64,000 nucleotides of DNA from Novispirillum itersonii subsp. itersonii ATCC 12639 (GTDB lineage Bacteria > Pseudomonadota > Alphaproteobacteria > Rhodospirillales > Rhodospirillaceae): the NCBI RefSeq assembly GCF_000381985.1, contig NZ_KB907349.1:50814-114813 (forward strand). Direction: 5' to 3'. Below, one piece after another: positions 49,535 through 59,056 of the stretch; the first letter of the stretch is position 1, and every line of letters begins with the position of its first letter. A program made the position numbers and the translations under genes. The notes under the pieces are model-generated. The model did not search any database. It was not told the origin of the DNA and saw only the letters and a list, made by a program, of their open reading frames with translations.

Positions 49535-51085
49535 ATGACCAGCCTGCGTCCGCGGCTGCTGGCGGCTGCCAGCCTGTCTGTCGCCCTGACCTTTGCCGGA
49601 ACCCTGATGACGGGGACTGTTCTGGCGGCCCCGACCGGGGTGATGACCGTTGCCACCATCGGCGAGCCGCCGTCGCTGGACCCGATGAGCACCACCGCCG
49701 ATCTGGTCGGCACCATCACCCAGCACGTCTTTGAGACCCTGTATGCCTTTGATGCCAACTGGACCCTGAAGCCCCTGCTGGCAGCCGGGGAGCCGGTGGT
49801 GACCGATGAAGGCAAGGTGTGGACCATTCCGCTGCGCAGTGGCGTCAAGTTCCACGATGGTTCGGCAATGGGCGGCGAGGATGTTCTGGCTTCGGTCAAG
49901 CGCTGGCTGGCGGTGTCTCCGCGCGGGAAGACCGTGGCGGCGGTGCTGGAAGAAGTGTCGGTCGTCGATGGCAAGGCCCTGCGGTTTACCCTGAAGAAGC
50001 CGTTTGCCCCGCTGGGGTCGCTGCTGGCCTTCAACAATGGTGCCGCGGTGATGATGCCGAAGGCGCAGGCTGAAGCCGAAGGCCCGCTGAAGACCTTTAT
50101 CGGGACTGGCCCGTTCCGGCTGGTGGAGCATAAGCCCGATCAGTACATCCGTCTGGAGGCCTTTGCGGACTACGCGTCTCCGGCAGGGGAGGCGTCCGGT
50201 TATGCCGGGAAGCGTGAGGCTAAAGTAGCGGAGCTGCGCTTTGTACCGACCCCCAACGCGGTGACGCGTCTGGAAGGGGCGCTGTCGGGGCAGTTCCTGT
50301 ATTCTGATGCTTTGCCGACCGAGATGAAGGCCCGCATCAACGGCAAGCCCGGCGTCAAGCCGGTTGTGGTCAAACCGTTCGCCTGGCCGTTCATGATCAT
50401 GAACAATAAGGAAGGCAGTCTGGCCAACGCCACCCTGCGCCGTGCGATCCAGAGCGCACTGGCCCCGGAAGATATGCTGATGGCCGCCTTTGGCGACCCG
50501 GAGTTTTTTGCCGTCAACGGACCGTTCTACGGCAAGGGTGCGGCGCTGGCCAGCACCAAGGGCGCGGAAACATTCGGCGCTGCTGACGCTGCCAAGGCCA
50601 AGGTGCTGGCCAAGGGGGCAGGGTATAAGGGTGAGCCGATCCGGATCATGACCTCTACCCAGTATGACTTCCTGTATAAGATGAGTCTGGTTGCCCAGCA
50701 GCAGCTTGAGGACGCCGGATTCAAGGTTGACCTGCAGGTGCTGGACTGGGCGACGCTGGTGCAGCGCCGCAATGATCCCAAGCAGTGGGATGCGCTGTTC
50801 ACCTATCATACCTTTGTGCCGGAACCGTCGCTGATCACCATCATGAATCCGGCCTATGCCGGGTGGTGGGACACCCCGGAGAAAGCGGCGGCGCTGGACG
50901 CCTTTAATTCTGACGCCAATCCGTCCACCCGGGCCGTGCTGTGGGGCAATCTGCAGGATGTGTTCTTCAAGCAGGCCCCGACCCTGAAAATCGGCGAGTT
51001 CTACAGCCTTGCCGCCACCAGCGAAAAGGTTGAGGGACTCAACCCGGCCCCGTGGCCGTATTTCTGGAATGTCAGCGTGAAATAA
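49535..51085 (+). CDS. Opp/Dpp-type ABC substrate-binding protein
   Basis: This 516-residue periplasmic binding protein of solute-binding family 5 has a signal peptide (about 1-32, ending VLAAP). It begins with VATIGEPPSLDPMSTTADLVGTITQHVFETLYAFD and contains the typical WTIPLRSGVKFHDGSAMGGEDVLAS, NNKEGSLANATLRRAI and GTGPFRLVEH segments. ATG 49535 has GGGAG 8 bp upstream; earlier in-frame starts lack this. It heads the cluster 49535-60037. Members bind peptides, N-acylated compounds or sugar acids; context suggests an N-acyl amino acid or N-acetylglucosaminate. Confidence 0.9.
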   Translation: MTSLRPRLLAAASLSVALTFAGTLMTGTVLAAPTGVMTVATIGEPPSLDPMSTTADLVGTITQHVFETLYAFDANWTLKPLLAAGEPVVTDEGKVWTIPLRSGVKFHDGSAMGGEDVLASVKRWLAVSPRGKTVAAVLEEVSVVDGKALRFTLKKPFAPLGSLLAFNNGAAVMMPKAQAEAEGPLKTFIGTGPFRLVEHKPDQYIRLEAFADYASPAGEASGYAGKREAKVAELRFVPTPNAVTRLEGALSGQFLYSDALPTEMKARINGKPGVKPVVVKPFAWPFMIMNNKEGSLANATLRRAIQSALAPEDMLMAAFGDPEFFAVNGPFYGKGAALASTKGAETFGAADAAKAKVLAKGAGYKGEPIRIMTSTQYDFLYKMSLVAQQQLEDAGFKVDLQVLDWATLVQRRNDPKQWDALFTYHTFVPEPSLITIMNPAYAGWWDTPEKAAALDAFNSDANPSTRAVLWGNLQDVFFKQAPTLKIGEFYSLAATSEKVEGLNPAPWPYFWNVSVK

Positions 51086-51203
51086 ATCCTCCCCCGGCGG
51101 GGCCGGTCCGCTGCCCCTGGCTTAGGCCTTGGGGGTGGCGGGCCGGACCTGCGGGAGCATTCCAGTCTGCTGCTGTTCACAGCCCGTTACAGAGAGAGTT
51201 GTC

Positions 51204-52145
51204 ATGGCCGCTTATGTGGTCCGCCGCCTGTTAAGCATGCTGGTCGTCATGTGTCTGGTGGCCGTGGTTGTCTTTATCGTCGCCCGAGTGGTGCCGGGGG
51301 ATCCGGCAGCGGTGATGCTGGGCACCTCGGCAACGCCGGAAGATGTGGCGGCCCTGCGTGCCCGCCTTGGTCTGGATCAGCCGCTGCTGACCCAGTTCGG
51401 GCTGTTCGCCTTACAGATCGTCACCGGTGATCTGGGGGAGTCGATCTTCCTGAATAAGCCGGTGCTGACGGCCATTGCCGAGCGGTCGGAACTGACCCTG
51501 CTGCTGGCGACGATGGCGGTGATGGTCTCCGTGGCGGTCGGGGTTCCGGTCGGGGTGATCTCCGCCGTGCGCCGTGGCACGGCTGTTGATCAGGCGGTGA
51601 TCGCCGGGGCGATGCTGGCGGCCAGTCTGCCCAGCTTCTGGATCGGTCTGACCCTGATCCGCTGGTTTGCCGTCAACCTTGGCTGGTTTCCGGTCTCGGG
51701 CTATGGCGAGCCGGGGGCCGGTCTGCTGGAGCGTATGCATCATCTGGTGCTGCCGGCGCTGGCGCTGGGCATTCCCAACTCTGCGATCATCACCCGCTTT
51801 ACCCGCTCCAGCATGCTGGATGTGCTGACTGAGGATTATGTCCGCACCGCCCGGGCCAAGGGCCTGCCGACCCATCGCGTGGTTCTCAAGCATGGCCTGC
51901 GCAATGCGATGATCCCGATTCTGACCGTGGTCGGCCTGACGCTGGCGGTGCTGATCGGCGGGGCCATCGTCACCGAAACCGTGTTTGGCCTGCCCGGGGC
52001 CGGAAATCTGATTGTCTCCGCCGTGCTGCGCCGGGATTACCCGGTGATTCAGGGGGCGCTGCTGATCATCTCCGGCCTGTATGTCCTTATCAATCTGGTC
52101 ATCGACCTGCTTTATGCAGTGGTTGACCCCCGGATCCGGTACTGA
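51204..52145 (+). CDS. Opp/Dpp-type ABC permease, DppB-like
   Basis: This 313-residue permease starts MAAYVVRRLLSMLVV, typical of DppB/OppB, has about six hydrophobic helices, and carries the coupling motif EDYVRTARAKGLPTHRVVLKHGLRNAMIP near residue 210. It ends with VIDLLYAVVDPRIRY, the usual DppB end. ATG 51204 is chosen over a longer in-frame reading. It pairs with the next permease 2 bp downstream. Confidence 0.93.
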   Translation: MAAYVVRRLLSMLVVMCLVAVVVFIVARVVPGDPAAVMLGTSATPEDVAALRARLGLDQPLLTQFGLFALQIVTGDLGESIFLNKPVLTAIAERSELTLLLATMAVMVSVAVGVPVGVISAVRRGTAVDQAVIAGAMLAASLPSFWIGLTLIRWFAVNLGWFPVSGYGEPGAGLLERMHHLVLPALALGIPNSAIITRFTRSSMLDVLTEDYVRTARAKGLPTHRVVLKHGLRNAMIPILTVVGLTLAVLIGGAIVTETVFGLPGAGNLIVSAVLRRDYPVIQGALLIISGLYVLINLVIDLLYAVVDPRIRY

Positions 52146-52147
52146 TC

Positions 52148-53032
52148 ATGACCGCCTCCACCTCTTCTGCCGCCGTTCCCCGCCCGCAGACCTCACCGTT
52201 GCGCCTGTTGCTGCGCCGCCTGTTCCGCCGCCGTCTGGTGCTGGTGTCGGCGGTTGTGCTGGCCCTGATTGTTCTGGCCGTTCTGGCGGCGGACTGGCTG
52301 GCCCCGTTCGCCCCCAACAAGATGTCACTGGCGAACCGCCTGAAGGGCCCGAGCGGCACTTACTGGTTCGGTACCAACGAATACGGGCAGGATCTGCTGT
52401 CCCGTGTGCTGTACGGCGGGCAGGTGTCTTTGCTGGTCGGCGGACTGGTTGCCGCCTTTGCCTGTGTGGCCGGGGCCATCGGCGGGCTGCTGGCCGGGTA
52501 CATCCGGCCGCTTGACGGGCCGATCATGCGTCTGACCGATGCGATGATGGCCTTCCCCGATATTCTGCTGGCAATTGCGCTGATGGCGGGCCTTGGGCCG
52601 TCGCTGATGAATGTGGTGCTGGCACTGGGCATTGTTTACACCCCGCGTGTGCTGCGGGTGGCCCGTGCCGCGACGCTGGTGATCCGCGAGATGCAGTATG
52701 TCGAGGCGGCGCGGGCGCTGGGGATTGCCCCGTGGCGGGTGATGCTGTCAGAGATCCTGCCCAATCTGTCATCGCCGATCATCGTGCAGGGCACCTTTGT
52801 GTTTGCCTATGCCATCCTGACCGAAGCGGCGCTGTCGTTCCTTGGGGTCGGTACCCCGCCGACCACCCCGACCTGGGGCAATATGATCGCTGCGTCGCAG
52901 CAGTATATCGGTCAGGCCGACTGGTTGATGGCCTTCCCCGGTCTGGCGATTGTGCTGACCGTGCTGTCGCTGCAGATCGTCGGCGACGGGCTGCGGGACA
53001 GTCTTGATCCCCGCCTGCAGAAATCTTCGTAA
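52148..53032 (+). CDS. Opp/Dpp-type ABC permease, DppC-like
   Basis: This 294-residue permease has the DppC/OppC N-terminal domain with APNKMSLANRLKGPS and WFGTNEYGQDLLSRVLYGGQVSL, six hydrophobic helices, the coupling region QYVEAARALGIAPWRVMLSEILPN and an end DGLRDSLDPRL. It starts 2 bp after the DppB-like gene and is followed 17 bp later by the deacylase gene. Confidence 0.93.
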   Translation: MTASTSSAAVPRPQTSPLRLLLRRLFRRRLVLVSAVVLALIVLAVLAADWLAPFAPNKMSLANRLKGPSGTYWFGTNEYGQDLLSRVLYGGQVSLLVGGLVAAFACVAGAIGGLLAGYIRPLDGPIMRLTDAMMAFPDILLAIALMAGLGPSLMNVVLALGIVYTPRVLRVARAATLVIREMQYVEAARALGIAPWRVMLSEILPNLSSPIIVQGTFVFAYAILTEAALSFLGVGTPPTTPTWGNMIAASQQYIGQADWLMAFPGLAIVLTVLSLQIVGDGLRDSLDPRLQKSS

Positions 53033-53049
53033 GAGAAGGGTGCCTGTCG

Positions 53050-54708
53050 ATGACTCCCCGTCTGGTTATCCGTCATGCCCGTATTATTGATGGCACCGGC
53101 GCACCGTGGTTCCGTGGTGATCTGGTGGCAGAAGGCGGGGTGATCCGCGCGGTTACCGCCCCCGGCCAGGCGATGGCGGAGGCCGGGGATACGGTGATCG
53201 AGGCCGCCGGGCGCTACCTCGCCCCCGGTTTCATTGATGCCCATACCCACGATGACCTGATTGCCCTGCGGGCCCCGGCCCGGGGGGATAAGGCGGCGCA
53301 GGGGGTCACCACCGTGGTCGGCGGCAACTGCTCGTTCTCGCTGTTTCCGGCGGTGGAGTCTTCGGGTGCTGCCCTGCGGGATCACTACGGGGCCCTGCTG
53401 GGGGCGGTGGCGCAAGACGAGGTGTTCCCCGACTTTACCACCTATGCTGATGAGCTTGATGCGGCGGGGATGAACACCCATTACGTCGGTCTGGTCGGTC
53501 ATGCCGCCCTGCGGCTGGCGGTGGTGGGGTTTGAACGCCGTGCGGCCTCTGCGGCGGAGCGGCAGACCATGTGTGCGCTGCTCGACCGTCAGCTGGAACA
53601 GGGCGCGGCAGGTCTCAGCCTTGGGCTGGTGTATCCCCCCAGCGCCTTTGCCGATGAGGATGAACTGCTGGCCCTCGCCGCTGTGGTGGCCCGGCGCGGG
53701 CGGCTTCTGGCTGCCCATGTCCGTAGCTATGAAGGCGGGCTGCTGGACAGCGTGGAGGAATTCCTGCGTCTGCTGCGGGCGGCGAAAGCCGCTGGCCTGC
53801 TGTCGCATCTGCAGGCCGCCGGAGCCCCGTACTGGGGACAGGCCCGGCAGGCGGCGGCGCGTCTGGAACAGGAACGGCAGGCCGGGACCGATGTGTCGTT
53901 TGATATGTATCCTTATCCGGCAGGCAGCAGCACCATTCTGCAGCTTCTGCCGCCTTCGGCGCTCGACGGCGGCTATCCGGCCCTGTCGGCCCGGCTGCGG
54001 GATCCGGCCGGGAAGGCGGCGATCCGACGGGCGGTGGAGCAGGGGGAGGCCCCGGACGCCGGGTGGGAATCCAAGGTCCGGCTGATCGGCTGGGAGAATG
54101 TGCGGATCAGCGGTGTTGCCACCGAAGTGCTGAAACCGTTGCAGGGCCGGACCCTGAAAGCACTGGCGGCAGAGCGCGGGGAAGAGCCCTTCGAGACGCT
54201 GGTGGATCTGATCCTGTCCGATGCCGGACAGACCACCATCATCATGTTCCAGCTGTCGGAAGAAGAACTGGCCGACGTGCTGCGCCACCGCCTGCACATG
54301 CTGGGGTCTGACAGCCTGCCGCGTCAGGGCACCCTTCCGCATCCGCGTGCCTGCGGCACATTCCCGCGCTTTATCGGTGTTTATGCACTGGCCGGGGGCA
54401 CCCTGCCGCTGGAGGAGGCGGTGCGGAAAATGACATCGCTGCCTGCGCAGCGGTTCGGCCTGCAGGACCGGGGGATCCTGCGCCCCGGACTGGCCGCCGA
54501 TCTGGTGCTGTTCGGCGATGATGTGCGCGACTGCGCCACGTTTGACAACCCGACGTTACCGCCGCTGGGCCTTGATCATGTCTGGGTCGCCGGGGTGCCG
54601 GTGGTGGATCATGGCCGGGCGGTCACCCTGTCACCGGGGCAGGCCCCCGGTCGGGTGTTCCGGTCGGGTGTTTCGGGCCTGACAGCAGAACCGCAGAGAC
54701 TTTTTTGA
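53050..54708 (+). CDS. D-aminoacylase-family N-acyl deacylase
   Basis: This 552-residue metal-dependent amidohydrolase is annotated in its family as N-acyl-D-amino-acid deacylase. Metal ligands are visible as FIDAHTHDD (His65, His67), the bridging Cys in GGNCSFSLF, His in AAHVRSYEGG and LSHLQAAGAP, and Asp in GSDSLPRQG. The C-terminal barrel-capping part ends with LRPGLAADLVLF, typical of amidohydrolases. Beside an aminosugar-acid-type dehydratase and a KDG kinase it may deacetylate N-acetyl-D-glucosaminate (inference). Confidence 0.88.
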   Translation: MTPRLVIRHARIIDGTGAPWFRGDLVAEGGVIRAVTAPGQAMAEAGDTVIEAAGRYLAPGFIDAHTHDDLIALRAPARGDKAAQGVTTVVGGNCSFSLFPAVESSGAALRDHYGALLGAVAQDEVFPDFTTYADELDAAGMNTHYVGLVGHAALRLAVVGFERRAASAAERQTMCALLDRQLEQGAAGLSLGLVYPPSAFADEDELLALAAVVARRGRLLAAHVRSYEGGLLDSVEEFLRLLRAAKAAGLLSHLQAAGAPYWGQARQAAARLEQERQAGTDVSFDMYPYPAGSSTILQLLPPSALDGGYPALSARLRDPAGKAAIRRAVEQGEAPDAGWESKVRLIGWENVRISGVATEVLKPLQGRTLKALAAERGEEPFETLVDLILSDAGQTTIIMFQLSEEELADVLRHRLHMLGSDSLPRQGTLPHPRACGTFPRFIGVYALAGGTLPLEEAVRKMTSLPAQRFGLQDRGILRPGLAADLVLFGDDVRDCATFDNPTLPPLGLDHVWVAGVPVVDHGRAVTLSPGQAPGRVFRSGVSGLTAEPQRLF

Positions 54709-54719
54709 AGGATTATCCC

Positions 54720-55103
54720 ATGCGTAAAAACATCGTCATTACCAATGGTCCCAACGCCGCCGGGCATTTCTCTCATGCCGTGGTTGCCAACGGGCTGGTG
54801 TTCGTCTCCGGCCAGATCGGGATGGTCCCCGGGACCACCACCATCCCGGATAACTTCGCCGAGCAGGTGCGCCAGTGCATCCGCAATATGGAAAACATTC
54901 TGAAGCAGGCCGGTTGTGGGCTGTCAGACATCATCAAGGTTAATACCTATCTGTCTGATGCCACCCGCTTTAATGAATACAACGACGTGTACAAAGAGTT
55001 CTTCTCGTCCAATGCCCCGGCCCGCACCACCTGCGCCGCCGGTCTGATCGGCGTGTGGATCGAGATGGACTGCATTGCCCTGCTGCCGGAAACTGCGGCT
55101 TAA
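54720..55103 (+). CDS. RidA-family protein
   Basis: This 127-residue RidA/YjgF-type protein contains ANGLVFVSGQIGMVPG, a NMENILKQAGCGLSDIIKVNTYLSD core and the Arg in APARTTCAAGL that binds the substrate carboxylate in enamine/imine deaminases. ATG 54720, with GAAGGA upstream, is preferred over a TTG 15 bp earlier. Its position beside a PLP dehydratase-type enzyme suggests it hydrolyses the enamine or imine that enzyme releases. Confidence 0.9.
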   Translation: MRKNIVITNGPNAAGHFSHAVVANGLVFVSGQIGMVPGTTTIPDNFAEQVRQCIRNMENILKQAGCGLSDIIKVNTYLSDATRFNEYNDVYKEFFSSNAPARTTCAAGLIGVWIEMDCIALLPETAA

Positions 55104-55142
55104 TCCCTTTTCTGATAACAGCTTGCGCGCAGGAGGCTGCTG

Positions 55143-55961
55143 ATGGACGAAGACCGGACCGAAAGCCCGCTGATTCCCGACGGTGCCAAAGACAGTGGCA
55201 GTCAGGTGCTATGGCGGTCTCTGGCGGTTCTGGAAGCCGTCTCTGCCGGGGCCGATGACCTGAAAACGGTCACCGAGGCCGTCGGTATCAACCGCAGCAC
55301 CACCCACCGTCTGCTGTCGACGCTGGTGAAAGCCGGGCTGCTGCGTCGCCTGAATGGAAAAGGCTATCAGCTGGGGCCGAAGCTGATCGAGCTTGGCTTC
55401 CGCGCCCATGAGCAGGCCCACCTGCCGACCATTGCCCGCCCGCATCTGGAAGACCTGTCGGCGGTGACCAATGACACCGTGCATCTGGGCGTTCTGGAAG
55501 GCGACGAGGTAATTTACCTCGACAAGGTTTCCGGGCGGCGGTCGCTGGAAATGCGGTCCCGCATCGGGCAGCGGATGCCTGCCCAGTGCACCAGTCTGGG
55601 CAAGGCGCTGCTGTCAGACAAGCCGCTGGCCCAGCAGCGGGGCTGCTTTTCGGCGGATGGGGTGCGCACCCCGGCATCCTGTCAGACGGTCGAGGCCTTT
55701 GTCGCCGATATCCAGTCGGTGCGCCGGGATGGCGTTGCCTTTGACATGGAAGAGAATGAACCCGGTATCCGCTGCATTTCTGCCCCGATCCGCGATGCCC
55801 GTGGTGCGGTGGTGGCGGCGGTCAGTATCTCCAGTTCCCTCGCTCACATGGGCGAAGACCGTCTGCAGGCCCTGCGTGCGGTGATCCGGTCTGCCGCCGA
55901 CGCTATTTCCCGCGATCTTGGCTGGCGCCCCCTTTCTGCGGAGTTGTCCGATGCTTCTTGA
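55143..55961 (+). CDS. IclR-family transcriptional regulator
   Basis: This 272-residue regulator has a winged helix-turn-helix (about residues 20-85; DDLKTVTEAVGINRSTTHRLLSTLVKAGLL) and an IclR effector domain (about 95-265; SLEMRSRIGQRMPAQCTSLGKALLS, then GIRCISAPIRDARGAVVAAVSISS). It sits inside the catabolic cluster and overlaps the next gene by 11 bp, so it is probably a pathway-specific regulator responding to an intermediate such as KDG, as KdgR, also of the IclR family, does. Confidence 0.9.
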   Translation: MDEDRTESPLIPDGAKDSGSQVLWRSLAVLEAVSAGADDLKTVTEAVGINRSTTHRLLSTLVKAGLLRRLNGKGYQLGPKLIELGFRAHEQAHLPTIARPHLEDLSAVTNDTVHLGVLEGDEVIYLDKVSGRRSLEMRSRIGQRMPAQCTSLGKALLSDKPLAQQRGCFSADGVRTPASCQTVEAFVADIQSVRRDGVAFDMEENEPGIRCISAPIRDARGAVVAAVSISSSLAHMGEDRLQALRAVIRSAADAISRDLGWRPLSAELSDAS

Positions 55962-57015
55962 CGACCTCGAAACCCCGACCCCGGTGATTGATCCCGACCG
56001 GGTCGACCATAATTTCCGCGTGATGCAGGATTATTGCGATGCCCATGGCCTTGCCCTGCGCCCGCATATCAAAACCCACAAAATCCCGCTGCTGGCCAAA
56101 AAGCAGATGGATCTGGGGGCGGTCGGTATCACCTGCCAGAAGTTGGGTGAAGCTGAGGTGATGGCCGAAGCCGGGATCACGGATATCCTGATTTCCTACC
56201 CCCTGATCGGGGCCGCCAAACAGGCCCGGCTGGCGGATCTGGCCCGGCGGGGCTGTACCCTGACGGTTGCTGCCGACAGCGTGGCGGCCGTTGATACGGT
56301 ACTGGCGGCCGCCAGAGACGCTGATGCGGCCATCGGGATTTACATCGAGTTTGATTCCGGCGGGATGCGTACCGGCGTGCGCACCCCGGAAGAAGCTGTG
56401 GCTCTGGTCGCCCATATTCAGGCTGCGGGGGGACCGGGCTTCTACAAAGGGGTGATGACCTATCCGATCACCGACCGGACCGGCCCGTTCCTGACCGCTT
56501 TCAAAGCACTGGCTGACGAGAGCGGTTTTAAGATCGGCGTGGTCTCCGGCGGTGGTACCCCGGAATACCGGGGCGCCCATCTGGTGCCGTTCCTGACCGA
56601 ATACCGTGTCGGCACCTATACCTACCACGACCGCGCCACGGTTGCCGCCGGGGCGGCGGCGCTGGAAGATGTGGCGATGGTGGTGGTCGCCACTGTCGTC
56701 AGCCGCCCGGAAGAGGGGCTGGCAGTGCTGGACTGTGGATCCAAGACCCTGTCGTCCGACCGGGTCAGCCCGGCGGCGGGGGAAGGGCACGGCCTGATCC
56801 TTGAATATCCCGGGGCGGTGATCATCCGCCTGAATGAAGAACATGGCATCGTTGATCTGTCCCGCTGTCCGGAAAAGCCGCAGATCGGGGACCGGGTGCG
56901 GATTGTGCCGAACCATGTCTGCGTCGTCAGCAACCTGCATGATGCGATCCCGGTGGTGCGCAACGGTGCGGTGGTGGACACCTGGCAGATTGCTGCCCGG
57001 GGCTGCACGCGATGA
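55951..57015 (+). CDS. DSD1/D-threonine aldolase-family PLP enzyme
   Basis: This 354-residue protein has an alanine-racemase-type PLP barrel at the N-terminus, with the PLP lysine in LRPHIKTHK (about residue 35), and a C-terminal DSD1 domain with the metal ligands in PNHVCVVSNLHD. GGGTPEYRGAH and EYRVGTYTYHD are typical. Members include D-serine dehydratase, D-threonine aldolase and D-glucosaminate dehydratase (recalled). With a KDG kinase downstream, conversion of D-glucosaminate to KDG plus ammonia is the favoured role. It overlaps both neighbours. Confidence 0.88.
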   Translation: MLLDDLETPTPVIDPDRVDHNFRVMQDYCDAHGLALRPHIKTHKIPLLAKKQMDLGAVGITCQKLGEAEVMAEAGITDILISYPLIGAAKQARLADLARRGCTLTVAADSVAAVDTVLAAARDADAAIGIYIEFDSGGMRTGVRTPEEAVALVAHIQAAGGPGFYKGVMTYPITDRTGPFLTAFKALADESGFKIGVVSGGGTPEYRGAHLVPFLTEYRVGTYTYHDRATVAAGAAALEDVAMVVVATVVSRPEEGLAVLDCGSKTLSSDRVSPAAGEGHGLILEYPGAVIIRLNEEHGIVDLSRCPEKPQIGDRVRIVPNHVCVVSNLHDAIPVVRNGAVVDTWQIAARGCTR

Positions 57016-58064
57016 CAGCGCCTGTGCCCGATGATGTGATGCTGGCCGTGCGGGGGCTGGAGGTCCGCTTCCATGGCGAAGAGGGCGTCGCCCACGCGGT
57101 CAATGGGGTTGATCTGACCATCCGGCGCGGAGAGACGCTGGCTCTGGTGGGGGAATCCGGCTCCGGGAAATCTGTGATGAGTCTGGCGACGATGGGGTTG
57201 ATCCCGACGCCGCCGGGCCGCCTGACCGCAGGGGAAATTCTGGTCCGCCGCCGCGATGGCAGCGTGGTGGATATGCGCACTGCTCCGGAGCGGGTAAAGC
57301 GCACGATCCGCGGCAATGAGATCAGCATGATCTTTCAGGAGCCGATGACCAGCCTGAACCCGGTTTACCCGGTCGGGGACCAGATTGCCGAAAGCGTCAT
57401 GCTGCACAAGGGTGTCAGCAAGGCGGCAGCCTGGAAACGCGCCGAGGAAATGCTGGATGTTGTCGGCATCCCCGATCCGCACCGCCGGGTGCAGGAGTAT
57501 CCGCACCAGATGTCCGGCGGGATGCGCCAGCGGGTGATGATCGCCATGGCGCTGGCCTGCGACCCGTCTCTGGTGATTGCCGATGAACCGACAACCGCGC
57601 TGGATGTGACCATTCAGGCCCAGATCCTTGATCTGATGCGCCGTCTGCAACGCGATTTCGGCATGAGCATTCTGTTCATCACCCACAATCTGGGGGTGGT
57701 CTGTGATGTGGCTGACCGGGTGGCGGTGATGTACGGCGGGCGGATTGTTGAAACCGCAGAGACCCGCACCCTGTTCAAGGCGCCCGGCCATCCTTACACC
57801 CGGGGGCTGCTGGCCAGCGTGCCGCGTCTGGAGGAAGGGGAGAGTGGTTATGGCCGTCGGCTGTATGCCATTCCCGGCACGGTGCCCAGCCCGCTGATCC
57901 GTCAGACCGGCTGCACCTTTGCCAGCCGCTGTGACCGGGTGATTGAGGCCTGTCACACGGCGGTGCCGCCGCTTGAGGACGTTTCTTCAGGGAACGGCCT
58001 TCCCCCCCATAGTCTTCGCTGTATCCGCTGGAGGGACGCCGATGTCGCCGCAGCCGTCCGTTAA
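57012..58064 (+). CDS. Opp/Dpp-type ABC ATPase, DppD-like
   Basis: This 350-residue ATPase has Walker A GESGSGKS, the [17 protein letters not shown] segment, signature [17 protein letters not shown], Walker [15 protein letters not shown] and H-loop [17 protein letters not shown]-terminal oligopeptide-type extension with the Cys-rich [15 protein letters not shown] follows. Its ATG overlaps the previous stop as ATGA. It powers the permeases at 51204-53032. Confidence 0.94.
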   Translation: MTAPVPDDVMLAVRGLEVRFHGEEGVAHAVNGVDLTIRRGETLALVGESGSGKSVMSLATMGLIPTPPGRLTAGEILVRRRDGSVVDMRTAPERVKRTIRGNEISMIFQEPMTSLNPVYPVGDQIAESVMLHKGVSKAAAWKRAEEMLDVVGIPDPHRRVQEYPHQMSGGMRQRVMIAMALACDPSLVIADEPTTALDVTIQAQILDLMRRLQRDFGMSILFITHNLGVVCDVADRVAVMYGGRIVETAETRTLFKAPGHPYTRGLLASVPRLEEGESGYGRRLYAIPGTVPSPLIRQTGCTFASRCDRVIEACHTAVPPLEDVSSGNGLPPHSLRCIRWRDADVAAAVR

Positions 58065-59052
58065 TACCGCTGCCGCTGAGACCGGCGCACTGGTGCAGAT
58101 CAGCGGTCTGCAGAAGCATTTTCCCATTGTGCGCGGCCTGATGCGGCGGGAAGTCGGCCGGGTGCGGGCGGTGGAGGATCTGACATTTTCGCTGAAAGCC
58201 GGGGAAGTGCTGGGTCTGGTCGGGGAGTCCGGTTCCGGGAAGACCACTGCCGGACGGTCTTTGCTGCGGCTGGTGGAACCGACCGGTGGCAGCATCCGCT
58301 TTGACGGGACGGAGGTCACCACGCTCGATACCGGCACGATGCGCCGGTTCCGCCGTCACATGCAGATGATTTTTCAGGATCCCTACGCCAGCCTGAACCC
58401 ACGGAAGCGGGTGCGGTCAATCCTTGGCACAGCCATTGATCTGCATCTGCCGTGCAGCCGGTCAGAGCGGGACGACCGGATTGCGTCGATTCTGGAGAAA
58501 GTCGGGTTGCCCGCCGATGCGATGAACCGGTTCCCGCATGAGTTTTCCGGTGGTCAGCGTCAGCGTATCGGCATCGCCCGAGCCCTGTCGGTGGAGCCGC
58601 GCTTTGTGGTGGCGGATGAACCGGTTTCGGCGCTGGATGTGTCGGTACAGGCGCAGGTCATCAATCTGCTGCAGGATCTGCGGCGGGATATGAACCTTGC
58701 CATGCTGTTCATCAGCCATGACCTGTCGGTGGTGCGCTATCTGTCCGACCGGGTGATGGTGATGTATCTGGGGCGGGTGATGGAAATTCTGCCGGTCGCC
58801 AGCCTGACCCGGCCGCGTCACCCCTATACCCGGGCGCTGCTGTCAGCCTCGCCGGAACCTGATCCTGATCAGAAGAGGGAGCGGATTCTGCTGAAGTCTG
58901 ATCTGCCCAGCCCGGCAAATCCCCCGTCAGGCTGCGTTTTCCGCACCCGCTGCCTGCATGCCGCCCCGGCCTGTGCCGCTGCCGTGCCCGCCCTGACAGA
59001 GTTGGCACCCGGGCATCTGGCTGCTTGCGACCGCCTGACTGAACTGGCCTGA
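58042..59052 (+). CDS. Opp/Dpp-type ABC ATPase, DppF-like
   Basis: This 336-residue ATPase has Walker A GESGSGKTT, FQDPYASLNPRKRV, signature FSGGQRQRIGIARALS, Walker B FVVADEPVSALDVS and H-loop FISHDLSVVRYLSDR. The C-terminal Cys-rich oligopeptide extension (GCVFRTRCLHAAPAC) is present. ATG 58042 has GGAGGG just upstream; the longer in-frame reading lies inside dppD and is rejected. The overlap with the previous gene is 23 bp. Confidence 0.94.
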   Translation: MSPQPSVNTAAAETGALVQISGLQKHFPIVRGLMRREVGRVRAVEDLTFSLKAGEVLGLVGESGSGKTTAGRSLLRLVEPTGGSIRFDGTEVTTLDTGTMRRFRRHMQMIFQDPYASLNPRKRVRSILGTAIDLHLPCSRSERDDRIASILEKVGLPADAMNRFPHEFSGGQRQRIGIARALSVEPRFVVADEPVSALDVSVQAQVINLLQDLRRDMNLAMLFISHDLSVVRYLSDRVMVMYLGRVMEILPVASLTRPRHPYTRALLSASPEPDPDQKRERILLKSDLPSPANPPSGCVFRTRCLHAAPACAAAVPALTELAPGHLAACDRLTELA

Positions 59053-59056
59053 TATC